In this document: positions 27,045 to 35,960 of the stretch, one piece after another | How the letters are laid out: every line of letters starts with the position of its first letter | Position numbering within the stretch: the first letter of the stretch is position 1 | DNA from: Bacteroidota bacterium | GTDB taxonomy: Bacteria > Bacteroidota > Ignavibacteria > Ignavibacteriales > Ignavibacteriaceae | Assembly: GCA_021777835.1 (NCBI GenBank) | Contig: JAJYDC010000011.1 | Span: 1-64,000 of the forward strand | Direction: 5' to 3' | DNA length: 64,000 bases | The notes under the pieces: generated by a model | What the model was told of the DNA's origin: nothing | Databases searched by the model: none | Seen by the model: the letters and a program-made list of their open reading frames with translations, nothing else | Made by a program: the position numbers and the translations under genes

Positions 27045-27838
27045 AAGACTATGTCCTTTACATTAAATACTGGACCATCTTTACAAACCAAAGAATATTT
27101 ATCTTTAGTATTAGTTGATTCAACCGGACATCCCTGACATATTCCAAATCCACAAGCCATTGCACTTTCAATAGAGATTTCACATTCAAATTTATTTATT
27201 ATAGTAAATTCCTTTAATGCCTTAAGCATCGGGTTCGGACCACAAGCAAATATTTTAATTTTATCTTTTTTTAATAGTTCAAGATTCTCATTTAATAATC
27301 CTATAACTGTACCTTTATATCCCATTGTGCCGTCGTCTGTTGATACCGAGATGTTATTTAACCCATAAGTAATAACGTCATTTGAATTCTTACCACCGAC
27401 AAATGATATATTTTTTTTGTTTTTAGGTAATGCTCTGACAAAATAAGGGAATGGTGCGGCACCCAAACCTCCGGCAACAATTACCGCAGTATTATAATCA
27501 CCTTCAATGTTAAAACCATGTCCGAGCGGACCTAAAATATTTATGGTCTCGCCTTTAAGTTTTTGAGCTAGGATTTTAGTTCCCTCCCCTAATATGTTAA
27601 ACATTAAGAATATAAAATCACCCTCAATGTCACAAACGCTAAATGGTCGCCTTAGCAAAGGAGAGTAACTATCTGAGACAAGTATATTTAAAAATTGACC
27701 TGGTTTAATTGTGGATGATATTTCAGGGGCATACACTTTTAATAGAATAATATTATTTTCAAGTTTGATAGTTTTTTCAACAGGAGATTTAACTATTAAC
27801 AAATTACTTCCTTTTTTTTTAGAATCGATGACGTACAA
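27041..27838 (-). CDS. pyrK: dihydroorotate dehydrogenase electron-transfer subunit
   Basis: 265 residues from a TTG at 27838. FAD-binding (LLRRPFSV), NAD-binding (VAGGLGAAPF and CGPNPML) and a C-terminal [2Fe-2S] cluster with four Cys (CGFGICQGC and LVCKDG). It takes electrons from PyrD to NAD+. There is no ATG near the N-terminus; a second TTG at 27802, preceded by AAAGGAAG, is an equally possible start and would remove 12 residues. Overlaps pyrD by 4 bases. Confidence 0.92.
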   Translation of the reverse strand: MYVIDSKKKGSNLLIVKSPVEKTIKLENNIILLKVYAPEISSTIKPGQFLNILVSDSYSPLLRRPFSVCDIEGDFIFLMFNILGEGTKILAQKLKGETINILGPLGHGFNIEGDYNTAVIVAGGLGAAPFPYFVRALPKNKKNISFVGGKNSNDVITYGLNNISVSTDDGTMGYKGTVIGLLNENLELLKKDKIKIFACGPNPMLKALKEFTIINKFECEISIESAMACGFGICQGCPVESTNTKDKYSLVCKDGPVFNVKDIVL

Positions 27839-27861
27839 GTCAGGTTAATAAATCCCGGTGC

Positions 27862-28929
27862 TTATAGATGATCGACAAGTTTATTTATCTTGAGATAGTC
27901 TACAATTTTTTTTACTTCCTGCGACTGATCGCGCCTACAAATAAGTAATGCATCTTTAGTGTTAATTACTATTAGATTTTCAGCTCCAATTACGGCTGTA
28001 AATTTATCCGGAGAGTATATATAAGAATCGACAGTAGCTTCCGTAAATATTTTACCTATGGTTGCATTTCCATCTCCGTTTTTATCTGAAAGCTGATATA
28101 CTTCTTCCCAACTTCCGACATCACTCCAGGAGAATTCACCTTTAGTTAAATATACCTTTTTTGATTTCTCCATAATACCATAGTCAATTGATACGCTCTT
28201 TAGCATTCCATATACGTTAGTAAGTACACTATCAAATAAAGGGGTATTTATTACATCCTTTAACTTGTCTAGGCCTTCATAAAGATCCGGCATTAAATTC
28301 TTTATTTCGTCGAGTATAACATCTGCTCGCCAGATAAACATACCACTGTTCCAGAAAAAATCTCCGCTTTCTAAAAACCTTACTGCGGTAGCATAATTAG
28401 GTTTTTCGGCAAAGGATAAAACTTTATAAATATTCTTCGATACATTATTCTCGTCTATTTGGATATAACCGTAACCAGTTTCAGGTCGTGTTGGTAATAT
28501 CCCAATAGTTACTAATCCTTCGGAGCGGTAGGCAAAATCAATTGCTGTTTTCAAAGTTTGATGGAATAATTCAGTTTCTTTTATAATATGATCTGCAGGC
28601 AGGACAATCATTAAACCGTCCTTGCATTTTTGTTCAATCACAATTGAAGCAAGTCCAATGCAAGCCGCAGTGTTTTTACCAAATGGTTCCACAATAATGT
28701 TTTGAGGAGGCAGGTCAGTAAGTTGGTTTATTATTTCTGCTTCTTGAACTTTGTTTGTAATTACGAATATGTCCTCTTTTTTTACAATGCCATCAAGTCT
28801 TTCCACTGTACTTTGAATCATTGTATTTTCGCCAAATATCTTTAATAGCTGTTTAGGCGTCTTTTCCTTGCTCCTCGGCCAGAACCTTGCCCCTACTCCG
28901 CCAGCCATAATAACTGCATAAATCTTCAT
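27862..28929 (-). CDS. manC: mannose-1-phosphate guanylyltransferase
   Basis: 355 residues; makes GDP-mannose for surface polysaccharide. Nucleotidyltransferase start MAGGVGARFWPRS with KTPKQLLK, then VLPADH, FAEKP and FFWNSGMF, and a C-terminal left-handed-helix region (SWSDVGSW). It lacks the isomerase cupin domain of bifunctional ManC, so the short GMP-only form is meant. Its start overlaps the stop of the upstream unknown gene by 1 base. Confidence 0.92.
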   Translation of the reverse strand: MKIYAVIMAGGVGARFWPRSKEKTPKQLLKIFGENTMIQSTVERLDGIVKKEDIFVITNKVQEAEIINQLTDLPPQNIIVEPFGKNTAACIGLASIVIEQKCKDGLMIVLPADHIIKETELFHQTLKTAIDFAYRSEGLVTIGILPTRPETGYGYIQIDENNVSKNIYKVLSFAEKPNYATAVRFLESGDFFWNSGMFIWRADVILDEIKNLMPDLYEGLDKLKDVINTPLFDSVLTNVYGMLKSVSIDYGIMEKSKKVYLTKGEFSWSDVGSWEEVYQLSDKNGDGNATIGKIFTEATVDSYIYSPDKFTAVIGAENLIVINTKDALLICRRDQSQEVKKIVDYLKINKLVDHL

Positions 28930-29828
28930 TAAATACTTCCCTTAATATTAAGAGTCTGAATTTCTTTACCAAATACTTCAGCTCTGTTTAAATAATTATT
29001 TATGTCTACTTCTTTACCTCTGACTAATGCCACTATCACTATAAGACATGCTCTTACTGATTCAATTACATCTTTTCCCGGCATTAATTCTCTGGTTCTA
29101 ATCAATAAGAGAGCTTTCGCAATTATCCAGTGCATGTTTGCTATTATGTCAAAACCAATCTTTGCCGATATATCTCCGTTAATTTTCATTTTCTTTGCAA
29201 AGATTTGAAGTTCCTCAGAGCTTACTTCGTTTTTGGAAAGTTGCTTAAGCATACCATCAATTGGTTTGATTGTTTTAAGTATTTCATTCTCATAATTCTG
29301 GAAGAATAAGTCTTCGTCTTCTTTTTCTTCTTCAAATATTATCTTTTCTTTTAACTTGTTGCTTTCCGTTTCGTCGAATAGCTTACTATCGGGTTTCCTT
29401 TTTGATAAATCTATATTTATATTATTTTCATTTTTATTCGGAATAGGTTCAACAGGTTCGGGAATTACAGCGACAACAGCGTTTTCCTTTAATTTCTCTA
29501 ATGCGTTCCTGAATGTTGTAGGATTAACCATATCTAGCATGTGGCTAAGATCTTTTATTAGGTATTGGCTGTGTTCTTTGAACTTATCGGAAAGCTTAAT
29601 TAAATCTATTTGATTTTGCGTTAGATATGTGTGTATCTCATTAAGTCTAATCGCTAAAGTAGATAACTCCGTAATTTTTTTCATACTTCGAATATCAGCT
29701 TCAAGATTCTCTGATTTAACAATGGCTTCTCGTAGTAATGCTACTACTTCAATTTTTTGCGTACTTAGCCTAAGATTATTTGAAGCTGTAGAGATACTTT
29801 GGATTATATATTGTTTAATTAATTCCAT
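28929..29828 (-). CDS. unknown soluble helical protein
   Basis: 299 residues, no signal peptide and no membrane segment. Two mainly helical parts (about 1-115 and 175-299) are joined by a proline- and acid-rich linker (PEPVEPIPNKNENN, later EEEKEDEDL). I do not recognise a family. It sits tightly between alr (its ATG abuts the alr stop) and manC (1-base overlap), so it is co-expressed with cell-wall and sugar-nucleotide genes. A cytoplasmic or scaffold role would fit, but this is only context. Confidence 0.6.
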   Translation of the reverse strand: MELIKQYIIQSISTASNNLRLSTQKIEVVALLREAIVKSENLEADIRSMKKITELSTLAIRLNEIHTYLTQNQIDLIKLSDKFKEHSQYLIKDLSHMLDMVNPTTFRNALEKLKENAVVAVIPEPVEPIPNKNENNINIDLSKRKPDSKLFDETESNKLKEKIIFEEEKEDEDLFFQNYENEILKTIKPIDGMLKQLSKNEVSSEELQIFAKKMKINGDISAKIGFDIIANMHWIIAKALLLIRTRELMPGKDVIESVRACLIVIVALVRGKEVDINNYLNRAEVFGKEIQTLNIKGSI

Positions 29829-30950
29829 CTAGTCTTTATAAGTCCTAGGGACTCTTTTGCTGATTCCACAAATAATTTCATATGGTATCGTCCTAAGTAT
29901 ATTAGCCCAATCTTGTGCATCAACTTTATATTTTCCATCTTTTCCTAATAGTGTTACCTTATCTCTTGGCAGTATCTTTTCATTTCCAACATCGAACATT
30001 ATTCTATCCATTGTTACAGTTCCCACTTGTTGAACCAATTTTCCTTTGATTATTGCTTTAGCTGAATTACTAAGACCCCGGCTAAATCCATCCGCATAAC
30101 CAATTGGAACTGAAGCTATCTTAGTCTCTTTTGATGCTTTGAACCTTTTTCCATAGCTAACAGATTCGCCCTTTGCAATATTTTTAACTGATGTTACTGA
30201 AGAAAATAATGACATTACAGGTACAATCTTAATCGAGCCTGATGTCTTTAACGATGGATAATATCCGTATAGTATAATCCCAGGTCTAACCATATCTAAA
30301 TATGATTCAGGCATGTCAAGTATTGCTCCGCTATTTGCAGCGTGAGCTAACCCATATCTTATTTTTTCTTTTTTCAATTCGTTTAGCAAGTCTTTGAATC
30401 TTTTTAGTTGAAGTTTTGCAAATGTTTTATCCTTTTCATCCGATGTTGCAAAGTGAGTGTAGATACCATCAATAATAAAATTATCATTCCGGCTTACCTT
30501 TTTTACAAAATTAAAGGCATGTTTATAATCAATGCCAAGCCTATTCATTCCAGTATCAACTTTTATATGTATCTTGATCCTTTTACCCTTTGAGGTATTA
30601 TTCTTGGCGTTTAATAATACTTTGATATGATCATCTGAAAATACTGTAGGTATCACATTATATTTTAGGACCAACTCAGCTTGAGTATTATTGAAAGGAT
30701 CAAAGACAAGAATTGGTTGGTTTATTTTATGTTTTCTTAATTCAACAGCCTCTTCTGGTATAGCAACGGCATAATATTCAGGTTTCTTGCCGTCTAGCGA
30801 ATTAAGTGAATTAACAATCTCTATGGAGCCATGTCCATAAGCATCAGCCTTTACAACTGCCATTACTTTAACATCTTTGATTGCCCGCCGAATGCTAAGA
30901 TAATTATATTTTAAGTTTGAAAGATTTATAACAGCATAAGTAGGGCGCAT
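29829..30950 (-). CDS. alr: alanine racemase
   Basis: 373 residues; makes D-alanine for peptidoglycan. PLP lysine in VVKADAYGHGS (residue about 34), KVDTGMNRLG, the barrel motif YTHFATSD, GIILYGYYP and the C-terminal catalytic-Tyr region ESVSYGKRF. Full length. First gene of the alr-unknown-manC run. Confidence 0.96.
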   Translation of the reverse strand: MRPTYAVINLSNLKYNYLSIRRAIKDVKVMAVVKADAYGHGSIEIVNSLNSLDGKKPEYYAVAIPEEAVELRKHKINQPILVFDPFNNTQAELVLKYNVIPTVFSDDHIKVLLNAKNNTSKGKRIKIHIKVDTGMNRLGIDYKHAFNFVKKVSRNDNFIIDGIYTHFATSDEKDKTFAKLQLKRFKDLLNELKKEKIRYGLAHAANSGAILDMPESYLDMVRPGIILYGYYPSLKTSGSIKIVPVMSLFSSVTSVKNIAKGESVSYGKRFKASKETKIASVPIGYADGFSRGLSNSAKAIIKGKLVQQVGTVTMDRIMFDVGNEKILPRDKVTLLGKDGKYKVDAQDWANILRTIPYEIICGISKRVPRTYKD

Positions 30951-31256
30951 CAGAAATTCATCAAATTGTTAGTAAAAATATAGTTTTTATAGAAGTTATA
31001 ATCAATCAATAGAATGTAAATGTAAAATTAAGAAATATTTAGAAGTAAAGTATAATTTATTCATTCTTTTAAGAGATGATATTTGAGGGACTTTGTTATG
31101 CGAAAAATATTCTAAGTGCGAAATAAATTCACACTTAGTAAAATAAAGTGTGAATAATGCTTTATTATATGATAAATAATGCCATTTCAGAATTGGCACT
31201 TAAATTGGGAATCACCGACTGAGTATTATGTTAAACGATTCAAGGAGTAAAATAGA
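30951..31256. other. regulatory region upstream of the 31257 lipoprotein gene
   Basis: Contains overlapping inverted repeats: CTAAGTG (31112-31118) with CACTTAG (31132-31138), and TTCACACT (31128-31135) with AGTGTGAA (31147-31154). A sigma-54-like site follows at 31193-31208 (TTGGCAC, then TTGG where TTGC is expected). A Shine-Dalgarno AAGGAG lies about 11 bases before the ATG at 31257. A 65-codon minus-strand frame here looks spurious. Confidence 0.45.
31112..31154. repeat. overlapping inverted repeats, possible activator site
   Basis: The central CACACTTAG block can pair on either side: with CTAAGTG to the left (7 bp) or AGTGTGAA to the right (8 bp). The elements lie 40-80 bases upstream of a sigma-54-like promoter match, where enhancer-binding proteins usually bind. 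Confidence 0.4.
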
Positions 31257-32603
31257 ATGAAAACGGATATTTATAAGCGCGTATTTAGCTTTGATAAAGC
31301 AAGAAGAATAATATTATCGCTAGTTGTATTTTCTGTTATTGCAATATTATCGGGTTGTGCTAATAGTAATCCAAGTGGACCCAGCGGCTCCCCTGCCACT
31401 GTTGAAGGTAAGGTAAGCGGAAGCAACAGCTCAGCCGGTAAGATGTTTAAGTCAACTTCCACGGAATCAGGTGTGCAAGGCGCAACTGTTATTCTTGCTA
31501 TGGTAAAAGCAAATGGTACACTTCAAACGGTATCAAAGGCGGCAGTTCAGACTGATATAAATGGTAAATTTGATGTAGAAACTGATCTTAGCGGAATTTC
31601 AAACTTGGTAGTTATTGCAACTCAAGGGACTCAACAGTGGAAAGCTGTGGTTACTTCACAAGTACAATCGGGGCTTAAGGTATATTCTGAGCCACTAGAC
31701 GATCAGACTACTATTAAGACAAATCTCTTTATTAAAGCAAAAGAGAATAACGATGGTAATGTTACTTATGCTGAAATAGAGAATTATGTGTCTTCAGGAA
31801 TTGCATCAGAAATAGAGAGTGATTCATCAATGGAGAATGAAGTTGAAGCATCTATAAATGCTGAGGCCAATGCTGAGGCAGAGGCTGCATCTAATTCAGC
31901 ATTAGGGATTACTCAAGCCCAATGGAATTCTGTTGTTAACGGCGAGGCTGAGGCTGAAGCATCACTTGAAAGGAACTTATACTATGCAAATAATCAAAGT
32001 GACGATGACGCAGCACATTCAAGTTACTTTCAGGGAATGGTAAATGCGTATTTGAACGCAGGATTATCCGCTGATATGTATATAAAAGTATTAGAGATAT
32101 CTGAAAGAGTATTTCTAAACAGCACTGCAAATCTCAATGCGCAGGTTGCTTTTTCATTTGAACAAAGAGCTGAATATATAAAAGCAGTTATAATGAATTA
32201 TGCTGTTCAATCAAGCTTCACAGCGCTAGGCGCTTCTCAAGCAGAGATGAATGACGCTATTAACGCTGGCGTTACATTAGCAACATCAATTAAGAGCGCT
32301 ACTTCAGCGTCTGACATTAGTAACGCTTATACGACTTATCAAAGTACAATCGAATCAGATATGTCTGTAATGATAGGGATAAATAGCTCTATGATGAGTA
32401 ATATGGATTCCAATTTGGCAGGTTATAGATCAACGCTACAGGCTGCTGTGACTTCTAATGCATCGGCGACTAGCGTTGTAAATGCTTATGCTGCATTTTA
32501 TGCAAGTGTTAAGGCTGAGATGACATCTGTTATGGGTGTTTCAAATGCAGCACGTTTGAATGCTGCTGCAAATGTGATGATGATACTTTATGCAAGTTTT
32601 TAA
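31257..32603 (+). CDS. Ala/Ser/Glu-rich lipoprotein with carboxypeptidase-regulatory-like domain
   Basis: 448 residues. Long N-terminus, then a hydrophobic stretch and lipobox LSGC (acylated Cys near residue 34), a Ser/Gly/Pro linker and a carboxypeptidase-regulatory-like or transthyretin-like segment (about 45-125: SGVQGATVIL...DINGKFDVETDLSG). The rest is a long helical region rich in Ala, Ser, Asn and Met (for example EANAEAEAAS near residue 205), with no recognised fold. Probably a surface or periplasmic lipoprotein. Clear Shine-Dalgarno AAGGAG and a strong terminator show a single-gene transcript. Confidence 0.7.
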   Translation: MKTDIYKRVFSFDKARRIILSLVVFSVIAILSGCANSNPSGPSGSPATVEGKVSGSNSSAGKMFKSTSTESGVQGATVILAMVKANGTLQTVSKAAVQTDINGKFDVETDLSGISNLVVIATQGTQQWKAVVTSQVQSGLKVYSEPLDDQTTIKTNLFIKAKENNDGNVTYAEIENYVSSGIASEIESDSSMENEVEASINAEANAEAEAASNSALGITQAQWNSVVNGEAEAEASLERNLYYANNQSDDDAAHSSYFQGMVNAYLNAGLSADMYIKVLEISERVFLNSTANLNAQVAFSFEQRAEYIKAVIMNYAVQSSFTALGASQAEMNDAINAGVTLATSIKSATSASDISNAYTTYQSTIESDMSVMIGINSSMMSNMDSNLAGYRSTLQAAVTSNASATSVVNAYAAFYASVKAEMTSVMGVSNAARLNAAANVMMILYASF

Positions 32604-32670
32604 GCGGGTAGTCGAGGCATTTACCCTATTATAATTGCTTCTCCTCTATGTTCGATTGATTGCTGTAATG

Positions 32671-32701
32671 GCCTTTCAAAGTAATTTGAAAGGCTTTTTT
32701 T
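32671..32701 (+). terminator. intrinsic terminator of the lipoprotein gene
   Basis: Perfect 10-bp arms GCCTTTCAAA (32671-32680) and TTTGAAAGGC (32685-32694) with loop GTAA and seven T residues after it, about 70 bases past the stop. Confidence 0.9.
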
Positions 32702-32765
32702 ATGGGTAGTGCAAATTAGAGGGGGGAGTTATGTGGGGTTGATAGGTGTGGGAGATGCCTGTCAG

Positions 32766-32820
32766 AACGTTTTCAGGACGAATTCAAGACGTTTTCAGAA
32801 CGTTTTCAAGACGTTTTCAG
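32766..32820. repeat. five tandem copies of an 11-bp repeat
   Basis: Consecutive units of consensus RACGTTTTCAR: AACGTTTTCAG, GACGAATTCAA, GACGTTTTCAG, AACGTTTTCAA, GACGTTTTCAG. Each is 11 bases, about one DNA turn. Only the second unit deviates in its core. Confidence 0.85.
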
Positions 32821-33080
32821 AATTATTATTTAATGATTTATTGATTTGGGCGGGGTTTTTGAATTTTTTACTGCCAATTATGGAAATATGGCATCAGTAT
32901 AATCAAATTGGCTATAAAGCTTGATAAAATTTACTGAATTATAACATTTAAATCAAATAGCAAATTGGGATGATATTAGTTAATATCTGAAGTTAGGCGA
33001 AAATGAAATTTATTTAGGAAAGCCTCAATTAGCCATTATCACGAAGGTGAGAAGTCATTATTTGATTATTATAGCATAGT

Positions 33081-33110
33081 GGATACCCGCTTTCGCGGGT
33101 ATGACAAATA
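33081..33110. repeat. dispersed palindromic repeat (hairpin ACCCGC-TTTC-GCGGGT)
   Basis: ATACCCGC (33083-33090) and GCGGGTAT (33095-33102) are perfect 8-bp arms around TTTC, followed by GACAAATATTATT. The GC-rich core stands out in an AT-rich gap. A related, imperfect sequence (GAGACCCGCTTTCATAAGTAAGAC...) lies at 251-284. This is the look of a genome-wide intergenic repeat. Confidence 0.6.
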
Positions 33111-33190
33111 TTATTGAGAATGCTCTCGGAACTCCGGTTAATAAAATCATGATATAAGAAATAGATTGTTTATTTCAGACTAAGCACTTA

Positions 33191-33310
33191 TTATTGGATC
33201 ACAATAATAAAAACATTTGAAATCTTTGTTCCTTCTCGAAATACTTTGTGAGCTTTTGCTAATAGAGTATTGCAGCCACTCAATGCAGCATGCATCGATT
33301 TCCCAATATG
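33191..33310 (-). pseudogene. possible C-terminal remnant of an unidentified gene
   Basis: The minus strand reads about 39 protein-like codons (HIGKSMHAALSGC, then AKAHKVFREG and SNVFIIVIQ) to a stop, with a TAA directly before the first codon and no credible start. Composition is unlike random AT-rich frames nearby. I cannot name the parent family, and chance is not excluded. Confidence 0.2.
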
Positions 33311-33441
33311 TTATGTATTCAATTTAAACCGGTTCTTAATCAGGACAATAAAATATTAGGGGATATTTGTATAATGTTTAAAAATAAAGCTGACTATTTC
33401 AGGCAGTTTAGGATTATCATAAGAAGTAAGGAATTTTAAGA

Positions 33442-34056
33442 ATGAGAATAAGAAAATTTGAAAATATATTTATTAAATTTATAAATGAGTCAGTTAAACA
33501 CTTCAAGGAGATTGGTTCGATAGCACCTGATTCTGCAATTTGCGTGGATAGTATTGTTAAATCAGTACCATTTGAATCTGCTGAATTGATTCTCGAATAC
33601 GGCGGAGGCAGCGGAGCTGTAACAGGAGAGATAATAAAAAGAAGAGAGCCGGAAAGTACATTCATCTGTTTCGAGAAAAACAATAATTTTTATCATTCAT
33701 TAAGACAGACGATAAAAGGACCAAATATTTTTGTGCTCCATGAGGACGTATTCAATTCAAAGAATGTTCTCTTATCCAAATTCAACATACAAGTAGGCAG
33801 TGTAGACTGTATTATATCAACACTTCCCTGGTCATTATTGGATTTTGAAGAGCTCCTGGAGAAAGAAGTATTGCCTTTACTTAAAGAAGACGGCATTTTT
33901 ATTCAGTACATGTATAGTGTAGCTTTTCTTAATGGTTTTAGACTGCGCCCTATATTAAAGAAATATTTTACTCAGATAGACTTAGATTTCGTCTTCTTCA
34001 ATATCCCGCCTACATTTGTTTATACATGCCGCGGTAATAGAAATCCTAATATATAG
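33442..34056 (+). CDS. PmtA-like SAM-dependent methyltransferase
   Basis: 204 residues. Class I methyltransferase with motif I ILEYGGGSGAVT (residues about 49-60), motif II acidic residue in FICFEKNN and motif IV CIISTLPWSLL. The layout and the SxLPW motif resemble phospholipid N-methyltransferases (PmtA) and KsgA-like relatives. It may methylate phosphatidylethanolamine or another small lipid; the substrate is not provable from sequence. Stands alone and converges on the 34121-35896 gene. Confidence 0.72.
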   Translation: MRIRKFENIFIKFINESVKHFKEIGSIAPDSAICVDSIVKSVPFESAELILEYGGGSGAVTGEIIKRREPESTFICFEKNNNFYHSLRQTIKGPNIFVLHEDVFNSKNVLLSKFNIQVGSVDCIISTLPWSLLDFEELLEKEVLPLLKEDGIFIQYMYSVAFLNGFRLRPILKKYFTQIDLDFVFFNIPPTFVYTCRGNRNPNI

Positions 34057-34120
34057 TTTCATACATTTTTCATTTTCTTTAAGTAATTAGCTTCAATCCT
34101 ATCAGATATGGTTTAGAATA

Positions 34121-35896
34121 CTAATTGATTACAATCATTTTACTGTACGATGTGTTATCGCTTGAAAAGAGTTCAATAAAATAAGTCCCTGAAGGGAGAC
34201 TATCAGTGGATAATGAATAGGAATTATTGCCTGCAAAAGAATATGTTTTTATTGCTTTCTTCACTTCCCTTCCATACACATCAAAAACCTTTATTACCAA
34301 ATAAGAATTTTTATGAAGCACGTAAGTAATATTAGTGATATTATCAAATGGGTTCGTGAAATCATGATCAAAACCAAGTTGAGCAGGATTCAGATAATTG
34401 GCAGACAAAAATGGGAGAAACAATACGTGGATTACATTACTAATAGTGCTTTCATTTGATAATCTATCCAGAGCCGTAACAGTGAAATATTCATTTTTAT
34501 CAGGCAGTATAGGAACCCGGGTGTTATTTATTTCTTCAACCTTTATAATATGAGTTGAGGTAAGGTCACTTTGCTTAAACCTGCTATTTGGGAATTTATA
34601 GACAACGTAACGGAAGGCGGTATCGCCATCAATCGCACGCGAAGGAGCATCCCAATCGAGCTCAATCTTATTTACATAAGGGATATTTTTATATCTTAAG
34701 TTTAAAGGCGGGTTAGGAGGAATAGAATCTTTCCAAGTCATAACAGGCAAAAGAGCTTGATAATGATAAACATCATTTTTCAAACTATCGGCAAAGCTTT
34801 TAGGATTGTTCAATATTCCATCATTAGTTCTAAATAGAATATTTCCTTCAACGTTTGGATTGTTTCTACTTGCTCTAATTTGGTTCAGTAATTCAGCAGA
34901 GCTGAATTTATTTATTTTATAAGCTGCCAGGCTTGGATATAAATGACGTCCATTAGTTTGAGAAGACCACCACTTTAGCAGTTTGGCATAATCCTGCCGT
35001 CCTCCGAATTGCCAATAAAGCTGCGGAGAAATGTAATCTATAAGTCGATGTTTTAACCAATAAATTCCATCTGAATAAATTTCGTTATAAGAAGAGAACC
35101 CATAGATGCCTGCGGGCACGTCATTTTTCCATATTCCAAATGGGCTGATTCCGAATTTCAAATAGGGTTTAGCAACTTTAATGCTGTCGTGAAGCATTTT
35201 TATTAATAGGTTGACGTTGTTCCTTCTCCAGTCATTCTTATTAGTGAACCCATAATTATATTTTTTAAAAGCCTCATCATCGTGAAATTTTTGATTGCCA
35301 ACAGGATACGGGTAAAAATAATCATCTAAATTAACACCATCGATGTTATATCTTCTTACAACATCCATAATCACAGAGACTACATAATTTCTAACCTGAG
35401 GCAGACCCGGGTTAAGAATTTTAGAATTACCATATTTCACAACCCATTGCGGATGCCGGACACTAACATGCTTCGGAGATTGTTTATAAGCGTTATTGGT
35501 GCGTACTGCGCGATAAGGATTAAACCAAGCGTCTAATTCCATTCCGCGTTTATGGGTTTCTTTAACGGCGAATTCAAGCGGATCATAGAATGGTTTAGGC
35601 GGAGTGCCTTGAGAGCCAGTTAGCCAATAGGACCAAGGTTCATAAGGAGAATTATACATTGCATCGCATTCAGAGCGGACTTGAAATAAAACTGCATTAA
35701 CACCAATTGCTTTCAGGCTATCCAATATTGAAACAAGTTGGTCTTTTTGTTCAGCAGTTGTTAGATTTTTTGACGAAGGCCAATCCAAATCGCCGATTGT
35801 AGAAATCCAGGCGCCGCGGAATTCCCGTTTAGGCGGGATAGTTTGAGAGAATAAATAAACTTGGAATATTATAATAAAAAGGAATATATATTTCAT
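34121..35896 (-). CDS. secreted glycoside hydrolase-like family 10 protein with T9SS sorting domain
   Basis: 591 residues. Signal peptide (1-17), then a GHL10/DUF187 TIM barrel (about 25-370; EFRGAWISTIGD, VLFQVRSECDA, DAWFNPYRA, GVNLDDYFYPYP), a fibronectin-III-like region (about 385-490) and a C-terminal Por/T9SS domain (about 505-591; TNPFDNITNITY, VIKVFDVYGREV, LPSGTYFIEL). It should pass the outer membrane by type IX secretion and be released or anchored. The YddW-like barrel family is thought to act on cell-wall glycans, but activity is unproved. Confidence 0.88.
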   Translation of the reverse strand: MKYIFLFIIIFQVYLFSQTIPPKREFRGAWISTIGDLDWPSSKNLTTAEQKDQLVSILDSLKAIGVNAVLFQVRSECDAMYNSPYEPWSYWLTGSQGTPPKPFYDPLEFAVKETHKRGMELDAWFNPYRAVRTNNAYKQSPKHVSVRHPQWVVKYGNSKILNPGLPQVRNYVVSVIMDVVRRYNIDGVNLDDYFYPYPVGNQKFHDDEAFKKYNYGFTNKNDWRRNNVNLLIKMLHDSIKVAKPYLKFGISPFGIWKNDVPAGIYGFSSYNEIYSDGIYWLKHRLIDYISPQLYWQFGGRQDYAKLLKWWSSQTNGRHLYPSLAAYKINKFSSAELLNQIRASRNNPNVEGNILFRTNDGILNNPKSFADSLKNDVYHYQALLPVMTWKDSIPPNPPLNLRYKNIPYVNKIELDWDAPSRAIDGDTAFRYVVYKFPNSRFKQSDLTSTHIIKVEEINNTRVPILPDKNEYFTVTALDRLSNESTISNVIHVLFLPFLSANYLNPAQLGFDHDFTNPFDNITNITYVLHKNSYLVIKVFDVYGREVKKAIKTYSFAGNNSYSLSTDSLPSGTYFIELFSSDNTSYSKMIVIN

Positions 35897-35960
35897 TATA
35901 TATAATGCCGAGAAACGGGAATATGATATTTAGTTGAAAACATTTGCATAGGGGGATACA

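Larger units (their letters stand above)
32604..33441. other. long intergenic region with terminator, tandem repeat and hairpin repeat
   Basis: About 840 bases without a confident gene. In order: the lipoprotein terminator, five 11-bp tandem repeats (32766-32820), a dispersed hairpin repeat (33081-33110) and a possible C-terminal gene remnant on the minus strand (33191-33310). A 71-codon plus-strand frame across the tandem repeats is judged spurious because the repeat unit is not a multiple of three. Confidence 0.5.

Noticed and set aside
31002-31199. 65-codon minus-strand frame upstream of the lipoprotein
   Set aside because: Overlaps the dyads and promoter-like site, biased composition, no start signal.
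32709-32924. 71-codon plus-strand frame
   Set aside because: Runs across the 11-bp tandem repeats and an AT-rich gap; no ribosome site and no protein-like pattern.
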